A DNA stretch of 64,000 nt, from positions 8,090,744 to 8,154,743 of the forward strand of contig OX419759.1 in the NCBI GenBank assembly GCA_948567375.1, written 5' to 3'. The notes under the pieces were generated by a model, which made no database searches, had not been told where the DNA came from, and saw only the letters and a list, made by a program, of their open reading frames with translations. Every line of letters begins with the position of its first letter. Within the stretch, counting starts at the first letter, position 1. Below, in pieces: positions 54,444 to 64,000 of this stretch. This DNA comes from Lunularia cruciata (lineage: Eukaryota > Streptophyta > Marchantiopsida > Lunulariales > Lunulariaceae). The position numbers and the translations under genes are program-made.

Positions 54444-57400
54444 CTACTTCCTTCTAACTTCGACTTTCTCCTGATTGACACCAACCCGCCAGGTACGATC
54501 TTTCTTCCTTGCGGCCTTTTTGTGCATCTTGTGTGGGGCTTTCTCAGCTTTCTCCTTGCGAGTCGTCTTTTTTAGATCACTACCCACACTAGTATCTAGA
54601 TCCTCGAATACCCTGTCTAAATTAGCTCCTGACGAATCGACTATACCTAAAAGCTGTGCTTCCCGTTCAACTGGCTCAGAAGCTTCAGAAGACGATGCAA
54701 CCCGTTCATTTGACTCTTCTTTTCCTTCCAAGGAAAGTCCCGCCAATGCGCCTCCTTCGTCTTCGTCATCTTCATAATATTCTGAACCTCCATCTGATTC
54801 TTCCTCAACTTCTGCTTGAGATGCCTCTTTCTTCGCAGGCTTGGCCGCAGAGCTGCCACTGGAACTAGCCTCCTCACCGGGAGGAACAAAACAATACGGG
54901 ATTTTCCCGGTTAAGTAATCCTTGAGTATCGTACGAGCTGCGCGAGTCTCATCAGGGAGACCGCTGTTAGCAAACTGCCCTCGCGAAACGGCATATACAA
55001 AAAGCAACTCCGCAGCAGTCGGGGGTCGGTTTTGGTCTTCATATAACTTAGGCTGAGGTAGTTGAATACCATATATTTTCTCTAAGACTGACTTGGGTAC
55101 AACATTCGCCACAACTTGGACGGGGCCCCTATGATCAGTCATCTTGTCAATCGGCAGAACGCCGCAAGCAACCATCTCAGACTTTGACGATGTGAAAGAA
55201 GGAAATACCAGACCTGGACAATCACACAGCATGAGCTTCTCGCTGATTATGAGTGTTTGAAAATGCTTGGTCTTTCCAGGTGTAGAGGTTACTCCAGTCT
55301 TCTTTTCCCCGACCAAAGCATTGATGGTGGAACTCTTTCCCACATTGGGATATCCAACAAATCCTACCACAACCCGTCCTAACTGTCCAGATCTAGCACT
55401 GCCGTGAACCGGTTTCTTTCCTTCCTCACTCCCCACAGATGACCTCTCCTCGGAGGACTCGGCCTTCACATGACTAGATAAAGCGGCCCTGGAGTCCTCT
55501 CTCCTCAGCTCTGCTATCGTCTCGGCCTCTTTCTGCAGTCGTTCTAGAAGCTCGTCTCTCCCAAACACATGAGTGTCTTCATCATCTTCCACCATTTCAT
55601 CCTTACTGAAGCTATCGACCTCCGAGGGCACAGTTTCAGCCTTGGCCTTAAGTTCAGCTGCTTTGGCAGACCAGAATAGAAATGGAATACCTTCTGCCTT
55701 TAAATATTTTGCCCACTGTCGCCTACACATAGATATCAACATGATCGGCTTCTTGTTTAATATGCACTAACGGGCACTCATCTTTAAGCGCGTTGAAATC
55801 GCAAAAGTAGAACAGAGAAAATGAGACGATCTCCCATGTTAAAATACCAACCTTGAGGACGCTGTTAACAAATCTGCCTTGTTGAGAAGCAGCATAACCT
55901 TTTTGTTTGGGTCGATTTCGTGAGCATAGTTCTGCAAGCGTAATGCAAGTAGGGACAAAGTGCTTATAAACAAGAGTCGAGACTCACATTATACAAAAAT
56001 ATTCATATTGGTTAAGTAGGCCTTAAGAACAAGAAACGTGGGGAAATCTACATACCTCAAGATCTTCACAGCGATAGAAAAGAGGATTTCGTGCGTCCAC
56101 CACAACAATAACCAGGTCACTTCGTTCCAGTACTCTCCACAGTTGCCTCCAGATGTCGATATTCTTCTCGAATGGCGTGAGGATAAGTTTCTCGTTGTCT
56201 TCAAGCCTGTAGCACGACAAGACAGATTACCTTCCGGTGGACGTGGACGCAAAATGCCGTACCGATTACCAGACCAGACAGGTAGCCCTGGTCAGCTCAA
56301 AACAAACAGTAGCTAAGGCTTATGATCGAAGCTGAACAGAGCACTTCAGATGCATCCTACATCCTTAGGAGTTCTCTGCAGCACAATTGAAGGACAAGTA
56401 CCTGGCTAGTCCTCGACGCCATGTTAAAAATGCCTTTTGCTCACGAGCATCGAGCTCCTCAGCAGTCATTCCACTGTTCCAACTGGGCCTGCAGATGCAC
56501 AACAATTCATCTGTTGTCAAAAACTACTACCCTCAATCTCCACCGAAACGCATCTTTGACAGCCTATTTGTAAGGGTGGGCAGATGAAGTGAAAGGTTTA
56601 AAGCGAAGAAGAATTATACCTTCTAGGCACCGTCAGGTTGGCTCTGTACATTGCCTCCTCTGTTTCGCGCACCTCCCTTCGGCCTTCAAACGTTAGACTA
56701 CTTGTAGCTTCCTCTGCTTCCCTGTTGTCAAACCAGGAAGTAAAGATGAGCATACGAAGGTAGTTTGACAGCTGATAAGTGAGCCCATTCAATCGTATTT
56801 CGCCAGGGGTTCTTTACTCTCCAAGATCCAATATGAGGTTTTAGAGTAGATGTACTATATGTCACCTCTCAACCAGACAGGCACACATGCCGAAAACTGA
56901 GATCTTCCGGGAAGGGCTAATTGAGACTAGGATATGAACCCCCATAACCAGGAGATAGTATCTCCAACCAATTTGCAGCTGTTTTGTATGGAGCCCAGTC
57001 AAGGAGATTACTCCCTAGAAAAACAAGGAAAAACAGTATTGCTTTCCTTCTTAAGTCAACCAAAATTGGTCACTTGATATTCCATGAAAATTGAAATCCC
57101 AATTCATCAGCGAAAGCTGCAATGTTTCCAGAAATTGTTGAGAATTTGAACCCTAAATTTTCCAAGCAACAAACCTAACTAAATTTCAGGCGCAGCGGTA
57201 GCTCGAAATCACAATTTAACGCTTCAAGTGAACGAGCTGATACAGACAGCCATCGAGGACTCACGCAGTAATTAGCAGCTCAGGAAGGGGGTTATTAGCG
57301 GAAAAGATACGCCCGGCGAGCTCAGCCTGCTCCATGACCTCATCCAAGTCGCGAATCTCCATAACCGATTCCATAACAGTTTTTGTACCTTTCCCTTTGG

Positions 57401-57497
57401 CCTTCATCTCATCACTTTCAGTTTTCCTTTTACTCAAGAGCGCCAATCCTGGCCCATGTGGCGCCTTGGTCTTCTGCTTCCACCCGAAGGCAGGCAT
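54444..57497 (-). CDS. LSG1: Large-subunit GTPase 1 (LSG1-type), 60S ribosome maturation factor
   Basis: LSG1 is a cytoplasmic circularly permuted GTPase that releases the NMD3 export adaptor from pre-60S subunits. Six exons on the minus strand: 57,497-57,265; 56,721-56,620; 56,488-56,402; 56,206-56,056; 55,931-55,852; 55,722-54,444. All junctions have GT and AG, and the total of 1,932 nt gives 643 residues in frame. Motifs follow the permuted order: DIWRQLWRVLERSD and VVDARNPLFYRC in exon 4, G4 LLNKADLL in exon 5, then G5 FWSAKAAE, G1 GYPNVGKSS, G2 within GVTSTPGKTKHF and G3 DCPGLVFPS in exon 6. The C-terminal region is acidic and serine-rich, then strongly basic (KMHKKAARKKDR). The N terminus (MPAFGWKQKTK) departs from the MGK-x-LGRALVKHH start common in the family, but the following ESVMEIRDLDEVMEQAE segment matches. 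It is divergently arranged with the enoyl-CoA hydratase gene. Confidence 0.93.
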
Positions 57498-58467
57498 TTT
57501 GAAGAACTACTTGTTTATCTAAAGAGAAAACTTATAAGAGAACACACAAATTTGTCCCAGCAATTGAGCAAACCACAGGTTAACTCACGATCGAATTCCC
57601 CGTCGATACAAACTAACAACACTAATTAAACCCTGAACCCTAATCTCCAACCCGCTTGTAGCCGACTCCTTCCATTCTCCTCGCTCGCACCGTCCTCCCT
57701 GACACGGAAACCAATCCCAAAGGTTCCTGCACCAATTTGCAGGTTCAATTTCCAGTGTCCAATTTCTAGTCGATCAACCCTAAACTCCACGGCGCTTGTG
57801 GAGTAACTCCCCGGACTCCTTCAAAACGAAACGCGAAAGTACTAGAGGAAGAGCAAAGACCAGCAGCAGTTCCGTAGAACGCCGGGAAACGGCAGGAAGC
57901 AAGTACGCTGGAAGAATCGCGAGTGCTACAGTCGGGTCCACCGGGGACCGGTCCGCCACTGTTAGGGTGACTAGTTCCAGAAACCAGGTTAAAACCGGGG
58001 AAAAGTGCAGAAACCAGAAGGAGGACTATACTTACGGTAGTTTCGGTTATCTTGAACTAAGTCTCGGGAGTCCGAAAGAACACCAACCAGTTCTGTTCCC
58101 CCACGAAATGTCGCTGATAATCGGTTCTGAGACGGGAATGTAGACTCTACTTGTCGGTTCTTCCCCGTTTGACCCTGACGAAACGAAGTGGGAACTGGGC
58201 CTGTGGGTCTGGCTTAGATGACCTGGACCTGGTCCACGTCATCTAAATGTGGAGGTTATGTGGACAGATTGCTCGTGCCTACCTGCCTTTTTGTGGCAGA
58301 CGTCTGCCACGTGTGACCTCATTCACTTCTCTTAGAAATGCGCGCTATTGAGTGAACTCAATCGTATTGTGAACAGATTTTGAGTTCTGATGCTCTCTAG
58401 ACTGATTGTAGTAACTGGCGTGAGCTAATCCTGCTCCTTTCCGTCATCTTTTGCGAATTGGAATGAG
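57498..58467. promoter_or_regulatory. Bidirectional intergenic region between LSG1 and enoyl-CoA hydratase
   Basis: The 970 bp between the two start codons holds both promoters and leaders. An open frame at 57,796-58,143 is basic and low-complexity, and I do not consider it a gene. Symmetric motifs cluster 150-260 bp before the hydratase start: an inverted repeat TTAGATGAC/GTCATCTAA (58,214-58,246), an 18-bp palindrome (58,293-58,310) and a G-box. Confidence 0.7.
58293..58313. promoter_or_regulatory. 18-bp palindrome with C-box core overlapping a G-box
   Basis: GTGGCAGACGTCTGCCAC (58,293-58,310) is a perfect palindrome centred on GACGTC, and CACGTG (58,308-58,313) overlaps its right end. ACGT cores of this kind are bound by plant bZIP and bHLH factors. 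Function here is inferred. Confidence 0.65.
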
Positions 58468-61043
58468 ATGTCGAGAGCGCGGCAGACCATGCGTTTTCTT
58501 CGACTTATCCCCTGGACATCACGCGTTTCGAGTAAGTATTCGAGATTTTACTATCCTGTTGCGACCAAAGCTTTTGTCATCTTGAATTAGGCTCCAGATG
58601 AAAGAAGGATTCAGAGAGTAGCGAGTAAATGTTGCAGAGGAAGGATCCATTTACTCTACAAAGGTGCAGGTTTCCTCTGCTCTCCTCGTTGAAAGGCGGT
58701 ATATAACACAGGCAACGGATTTCAATCTTCTCCTTATGGTTCTTATCCGTATCCATATCCATAGGGCTCATGTACATAAGGCAGTGGACATGAGGGCTGT
58801 CCCACGGGACTTGAAGGCTTTTGTCCTGCTCAAGGCAAAGTGATTTTTGTCCGTGATTCAGAGTTTAGTGATTGCAATACCTTGCGTTGCGAGCTTGTCT
58901 AGGTAATGCTTGCTCAGGATCCTGTATGAGCCGGAAATAATTTCCTACTTCACTATGTATTCATGGTTCATTATTTAATTTTGCTTCCGTCGATGTTATT
59001 GTTGTCCTTCCTTCTTGTACTATATATCTTGTGTGTCAGCTGATCTTTTTAGCACGGCTTACACGTATAGGATCGGATTTATCAGATTAGTACCTATCAG
59101 ATGACGTAGACTGATTTCAAACTGCTTGTTCACCAGCGGGCCTACAAATTGGTGCTCTCCAATGTCACTCCAAAAGGCTGATCTTTACTCCTGCGAGTTC
59201 ACCATCGCAAGCTGGCATAGTTGAGAAAGTCACGCGGACTATCTTGGCAACGAACTGGAGTAAAAATTCTCTTCAAATACACCCTTCATGGGGGTGCCAA
59301 TGTCATGCTTATGGGCACTTCGCTCAGGGAACCAAAAATGATGAGAACCTTGCAGCGAAAGACTACAAGAATATCTGTGTGGACCTTGTAGAAGAGGGGA
59401 CTGTGGGGTTGGTGTTTTTGGACAGACCAACGGCTTTGAACGCGTTGTCTGAAGCATTGATGTATGAGGTGGTTGATGCTTGCCAAACTTTTGACACAAT
59501 GGAAGAGGTGAGTGGAGAACTCTAATTGCAGATTCTGGATACACTTAGCATTTTCACAAGTCGTAGTTTGTAAGCATCTGCGACTTTGTGTGCTCTTGAT
59601 AATCAGTAAACTAGGTGAATTATTCCAGATCGGTCAGAAAGATTACAGGTTGTAGGCCAAGTACAGATATACCAAAGAATTGGAATTTCTATGGGGTCTC
59701 TATTCTCAAGCTGCAGAATTTGGGTCGCTCAGGAGAGGATTTGAGAAAGAGAAGAAGTTTTAGTTCTTGAGTTCTCCGAGTTTTTCGTATTATAAAATGT
59801 ACTTGGCTACAGGCTCGCGTGAGCTTGTTATCAGGAAACTTCTGAGTTAGCATCAAACTGCGAGTGGCAGGTTGGAGCCATAGTTATAACCGGTAAAGGG
59901 AAAGCTTTTGCGGCCGGAGCAGACATCAAGGAAATGAAGGACAAATGTTTTGTGGATGCCCATAGGACTCGCATCTTCTCTCATTGGAATTCTTTATCAG
60001 CTGTTAGAACACCCATCATTGGTGCAGTTAATGGGTGATTCTCTCCACCACTTCGCGAAGCTAAGGAACCATCTGAATCTATGAGCCATGTCCGTATGTC
60101 ATATATGAGTAGTCCACAGTATTTTGAGTAAGATTACACCCCGAATTCGTCTCAGGAAGTAAGAACCGGCACAAGGGGTACGTGGACTATTTTGCTGGTG
60201 GAGTTCTAATACACCGGAACCCCAAACTTACTACGACATATGGCTGAACTTCTCTTCACTGTACAGGTTTGCTCTTGGAGGAGGGTGTGAACTTGCTATG
60301 GCATGTGACATACTTCTTGCCGGTGAGAAAGCCCTTTTTGGACAACCTGAAGTAAAGCTGGGGACCATTCCTGGCATCGGAGGAACTCAGCGTCTTATTC
60401 GAGAAGTGGGCAAGTCTCGAGCTATGGAGATGATTCTGACAGGGAAGGCTTTCATGAATGCTGAAGAAGCAGTTCAAAGAGGACTAGTGAGCCGCGTGGT
60501 ACGTGTCGACTTCTTCCTTCCCATTTTTGTATCGGCAGTTACCAGAAACTTACGTTTAGGGCAGCGTATACAAATCGTGTTACGGGGTAGATCGTGCACT
60601 ACATTAAATGCTGAAACTTGAGAGATTGCAACAATCTGTTCACAACTTGCACAGGTGATTGACATAACACAATTCGTGACAGTATCCTTCAGAGGGATTG
60701 TCATTTACACGAATTGATGCCTTAATTATCGAGAAGGAACTGCAAAGAATGAACACGTGCAAGGTCTTTGACATAGCGATCTGTTTCCTAATGCCCACAG
60801 ATTCCAGGAGACAATGATGCTCTCATTGCAGAGGCAGTTACAGTTGCCAAAACCATTGCAGGAATGCCCAGACCCACAATCGCTATGGCCAAGGAGGCTG
60901 TCAATGCAGCGTATGAGCTAGGGTTACAAGAAGGCATAAAACGTGAGCATTCCTTGTTTTGTGCTACTTTTGCTTTGGAGGATCAGAAAGAAGGAATGGC
61001 AGCTTTTGTCGAGAAACGAGATCCAAATTTTCAGCATAAATAA
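58468..61043 (+). CDS. Enoyl-CoA hydratase, mitochondrial (ECHS1-type)
   Basis: The enzyme hydrates 2-enoyl-CoA to 3-hydroxyacyl-CoA in acyl-CoA and branched-chain amino-acid breakdown. Five exons: 58,468-58,531; 59,137-59,507; 59,871-60,034; 60,267-60,498; 60,801-61,043. All junctions are GT/AG and the 1,074 nt give 357 residues in frame. Exon 1 encodes [19 protein letters not shown], an arginine-rich amphipathic start typical of mitochondrial presequences, and ends at a perfect GTAAGT. Exon 2 adds a serine-rich linker before the crotonase fold ([19 protein letters not shown]). [13 protein letters not shown] forms part of the oxyanion-hole region. Both catalytic glutamates of the family are present (GGGCELA and [13 protein letters not shown]). 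The end, [18 protein letters not shown], is typical. The presequence plus linker is about 95 residues, longer than in animal ECHS1. The start choice rests on the phase match to exon 2; ATG 58,463 is in another frame. Confidence 0.9.
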
Positions 61044-62653
61044 ACAAAATATCACAGGTTTACCTGAAAGTGACCTTTGGGCATATATTTCCAACTTGAT
61101 GGAAATACCTGAAGAACGAATCTGTACATATTGCAAGCACATGAAATGACTGTTACCATCTCCGTTTCACTTGGAGACATCACTTTCGCTCAAATGCGAG
61201 TATTCATTGGTGTATAGAATTAGGAGCATCGTGCAAGCTCGAGCAGCTTGGTAATATAATAAGATTGTAAAGCATAAGGCTCACCAGCAGTCAGTAAGAG
61301 TAGCAAGTTCCTGGATAAACCGGTATTTTTGGCGAAGCTTCCAGTTATTTTTCTAGTGTGTTACGACGGGGGTGAACTCCCACAGCAACGAGGAGCCCAT
61401 TGCTTGCAACTATCCATGTACGCACTGGATGCTCACCAGTCAATTTGAAAGGAGCAATTATGAAAATGAGTGTCTTTGAGCTATGACGATTGATTGCTCT
61501 TCAAAGAATATGCAGCTCGAGTATACGACAGATCTAGACGTCCACACTGTAAAGTCAAAGGCATCTAAGGGATTCATGGAGATTGTATAAAATGTGAAAG
61601 TACAAAACACTCCTGCATTGGTGTACTCCTGAACTCTTTGCCCCGAAACTCTGGGTGTTTTGCATCCAAATCTTTGGTTCCTTCCAGGATTTAAATTGTG
61701 ATTCTCAGTTCATACAGGGCTCTGCATCTGACCATGAAGCTTGTTTCAGGTTGATGTGTTTATGAACCCTTGTAGAATTGCTGCTGAACACAATGGGAAG
61801 CTCTCCATCTACCGAACCGAATCCTTCGCTTACGCTTTTGTATTTACCTCCTCTCCTGGAGGTTTCCACTTGATCATCACCCTTGGAGCGAAGTTCCCGG
61901 GTGATAATTAAGTGGAAACCTATTTTCTTAGTAGTAATAAACTGGCACCTTTCCAGACCTAAACGCGAATTCTCAATTGCAGGTTTGCCTCGCAGGGGCT
62001 TGATGCAGAACGACTTTTAACAACTTGGCGATATCATTGGCCCCATTTCGCAGCTAGGGTGATGCTCAAGTGTAACCTTCCTTTCTCCCGCAACTCCACG
62101 AACTACTATCTGATTTCCACAGTAGTTACGTCCAAGGTCAAACATGGTCCACTCTTTGTTTTGTACCATGGAACCTGAGGAAAGACAGCAACGGGCAGTC
62201 TTCCGCGTCTTGATATGTCTGGCCACGAAGTTAGGGAAGGGTTTAAAGGGAGGCGAGATACAAGGGAATTTGAGGGAAGGGAAGGAAGGGACATGAGGCC
62301 AGAGAGCAAAGGACATTCTATCCGTGACAATTATGACACAAAAGCAGTTCTGCTTTCGAATATGCTTACCTTGATTTAGAATATTACAGGTGGGGATATG
62401 CCGGTGTTTGATGGATGGATCGATCATTTCAAAGATAACCCAGCTCCCGGAAGAACGAAACGTGGCCTGTGGCGCTCAGGAGAAGGCCCCTACTAGTTTG
62501 TCTCATTGCCGTTTGGGAGGCGCAGGAAGGGAAGAGAGAGTAGATAAAGAAAGGGGAAGGCTTCCCCCTAGTTTTGTGCGCATATCTGGTAGAGATTGTG
62601 TTGAAAGACTGAAAACACAGAGGTTCGAATCAGAAGGAAAGACACAAACAGCA
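61044..62653. other. Intergenic region after the hydratase gene
   Basis: It includes the hydratase 3' untranslated region and the promoter and leader of the next gene. A frame at 62,017-62,427 (minus) has no recognisable domain. It contains a long hairpin at 61,860-61,921. Confidence 0.5.
61860..61921. repeat. Inverted repeat, 23-bp arms, 16-nt loop
   Basis: The left arm (61,860-61,882, starting AGGTTTCCACTTGATCATC) pairs with the right arm (61,899-61,921, ending AAGTGGAAACCT) with two mismatches. It may be a terminator-like RNA fold or a tiny foldback element. Confidence 0.85.
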
Positions 62654-64000
62654 ATGGCTTTGCTTTGTAGGCCCGGTTTCGGTGGGACAACCACTTTGAA
62701 CAAAGAATTTGTTCCGCGTGTCTCCCTGGGGTTGAAGCAGCAATCTCTTGCGGTTGTTGGTGTGCGCCCATTCCAGAATGCACGATTGAGTGTTGTGCGT
62801 GCAACTCAGAGCACCAGCACAGGGTACCTCCAAGTATTCCTTATCTTCCCGAATGATATAGACTAATTTGATTCCCGAGTCAGTCTCGAGATGGTGTCTT
62901 TTCATTAGAGGTGCTTCTCTGGATTGGTTGGATAGTCAAGTGTTGTGATTTGGACGATGATCTCATTGGGGGTGTCGCTTCTCTGCACCCAACGCTATGT
63001 GAATTTCTCTTACCAGGAAAGAGTTGGTGGGTGCGAATAAAAGCTGTGAGGAGAATTCTTTCTTGAGGTTTAGGTGGAACTGGAAGTTAGTAAATTTACA
63101 ATCTCGGGAAGGAAGCTGTTCTCTCTCCCATCCTTCTCAGAGTATGATCATCTGAGTGGGGTGAATATTTGACTTAAGATTATACATGTATCTTCCTGAA
63201 TATTAGCTGTTAATTCGTACAATGGCCAGAATCAGTGGACAATTCGCCATTTCAGGGATAAATATTGACGCAGGAGAAGGTGGACTTCCAAGAATAAAGC
63301 TCCAAAACAAGGAGAAGAGGTATTTCTTCTCATTCAATGATCTCTCAGAATAATTTCGCCATTTCTGTGTGAGATTTGTACGTGAGTTCCTCATAAGGCA
63401 AACTCTGGTCGTGTGGGTGATCTTCTCAACAAGACCTACAGCAGTGTTTATATGGGCGATTTTGCTTTTCAAAATCTGCAGTGGTATTCATCAGGGTCCT
63501 CCGTATTTAGTGATACTTCAGGCAGCTAATGGAGTAGAGTTTTTCATTGGGAACTTTGCTGCATCTGCAGTGTTGTCTTTTCTTTCATCAATTTCCATGT
63601 GAATACCTGTGTTTGAACAAGTTGTGGAGTGGTTGCAGTGCATGCGAAATTTACCTTCATGGTGGTGTCATCACATCGTGGAAGTCAAAAGGCAAGGAGT
63701 TGCTGCACGTTCGGCCTGATGCCGTCTTTGATGGTGTGAAGCCTATCAGGTGCGATTGAATTTATAACATGATTTTGTCCTCGCATGTTGCGGTGGCAAC
63801 CTCTTCAGCACATCCTCTGGAATGTTTTGCTACAATGCTGGTAGGCTGTCAGAGGGCTCTGTGCTCTGAAAGTACGGTAGCTGATGACTGCTTCTAGCAG
63901 ACTGAATTCTCTGACGGAACTGCTTTCTGTAGACCATTCTTTCACGTAAGAGCTTCAGTCGGGTCTCAATCTTTACTTTCTAGATCAAGTGGAAGTAGAT
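62654..64000 (+). CDS. Glucose-6-phosphate 1-epimerase-like protein, plastid type (5' part only)
   Basis: Hexose-6-phosphate mutarotases interconvert the anomers of glucose 6-phosphate. The first exon (62,654 to about 62,823) encodes MALLCRPGFGG and a stretch rich in S, T, R and V that looks like a chloroplast transit peptide, ending at GTACCT. A later exon ends at 63,751 with ACEIYLHGGVITSWK, KELLHVRPDAVF and DGVKPIR before a GTGCGA donor. These match the N-terminal sheet of the galactose-mutarotase-like fold. The family continues with a GGIPHCFPQF block, which must lie beyond 64,000. A middle exon near 63,480-63,590 (GPPYLVILQAANGVE) is plausible, but the exact junctions are unresolved. The HGGVITSWK exon is preceded by unusual residues (NKLWSGCSACE), so a small error or decay cannot be excluded. 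Confidence 0.7.

Noticed and set aside
57796-58143. 115-codon basic open frame between the divergent genes
   Set aside because: Low-complexity R/S/T composition within the bidirectional promoter; it resembles no protein family and lies in the probable leader region.
62017-62427. 136-codon open frame on the minus strand upstream of the epimerase gene
   Set aside because: It overlaps the probable promoter and leader of the plus-strand gene and has no recognisable domain.

Overview
The window looks like nuclear DNA of a land plant, probably a seed-free lineage (lycophyte, fern or bryophyte). The plant assignment rests on intron-rich genes with plant homologues: an LSG1-type ribosome-biogenesis GTPase, a mitochondrial-type enoyl-CoA hydratase, a plastid-type glucose-6-phosphate 1-epimerase, an ankyrin/PGG membrane protein and a decayed plant-type histidine-biosynthesis gene. 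It also rests on Ty3/gypsy elements, one with an initiator-tRNA-like primer site. The seed-free guess is weaker: it comes from abundant non-LTR elements with a restriction-like endonuclease and a gypsy element with a PHD-like finger. I cannot name the species.

Positions 1-53,250 are a mosaic of mobile elements around few genes. 1-548 and 1,001-4,352 are copies of one RLE-type LINE (C2H2 finger, reverse transcriptase, CCHC, PD-(D/E)XK-like nuclease in one reading frame). 5,881-8,136 is a broken imidazoleglycerol-phosphate dehydratase gene that still has its introns. 8,756-19,092 is a hAT-like relic split by a 7.7-kb gypsy element, whose own LTR is split by a 4.0-kb non-autonomous LTR element. 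A second hAT-like copy (40,481-43,365) preserves the empty site. 20,802-24,076 is an ankyrin/PGG gene with an apparent 2-bp frameshift. Its broken paralogue lies at 45,130-52,230, split by a diverged LINE (about 45,860-50,590). 31,835-39,560 is another LINE copy split by a gypsy/chromovirus element.

A sequence of about 105-115 bp recurs roughly ten times in both orientations. In two places comparison with an uninterrupted paralogous site shows it moves as a discrete unit with 12-bp and 22-bp target-site duplications. Its 3' half also ends the RLE-type LINE copies. This suggests a SINE-like element that borrows the LINE tail and machinery.

Positions 54,444-64,000 are ordinary gene space. LSG1 (minus, six exons, 643 codons) and enoyl-CoA hydratase (plus, five exons, 357 codons) are divergently transcribed from a 970-bp intergenic region with an 18-bp palindrome overlapping a G-box. 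The 5' part of a plastid glucose-6-phosphate 1-epimerase gene runs off the right edge. Both complete gene models keep the reading frame across every inferred GT/AG junction. The genes have unrelated housekeeping roles: cytosolic 60S maturation, mitochondrial acyl-CoA or branched-chain catabolism, and plastid hexose-phosphate metabolism.
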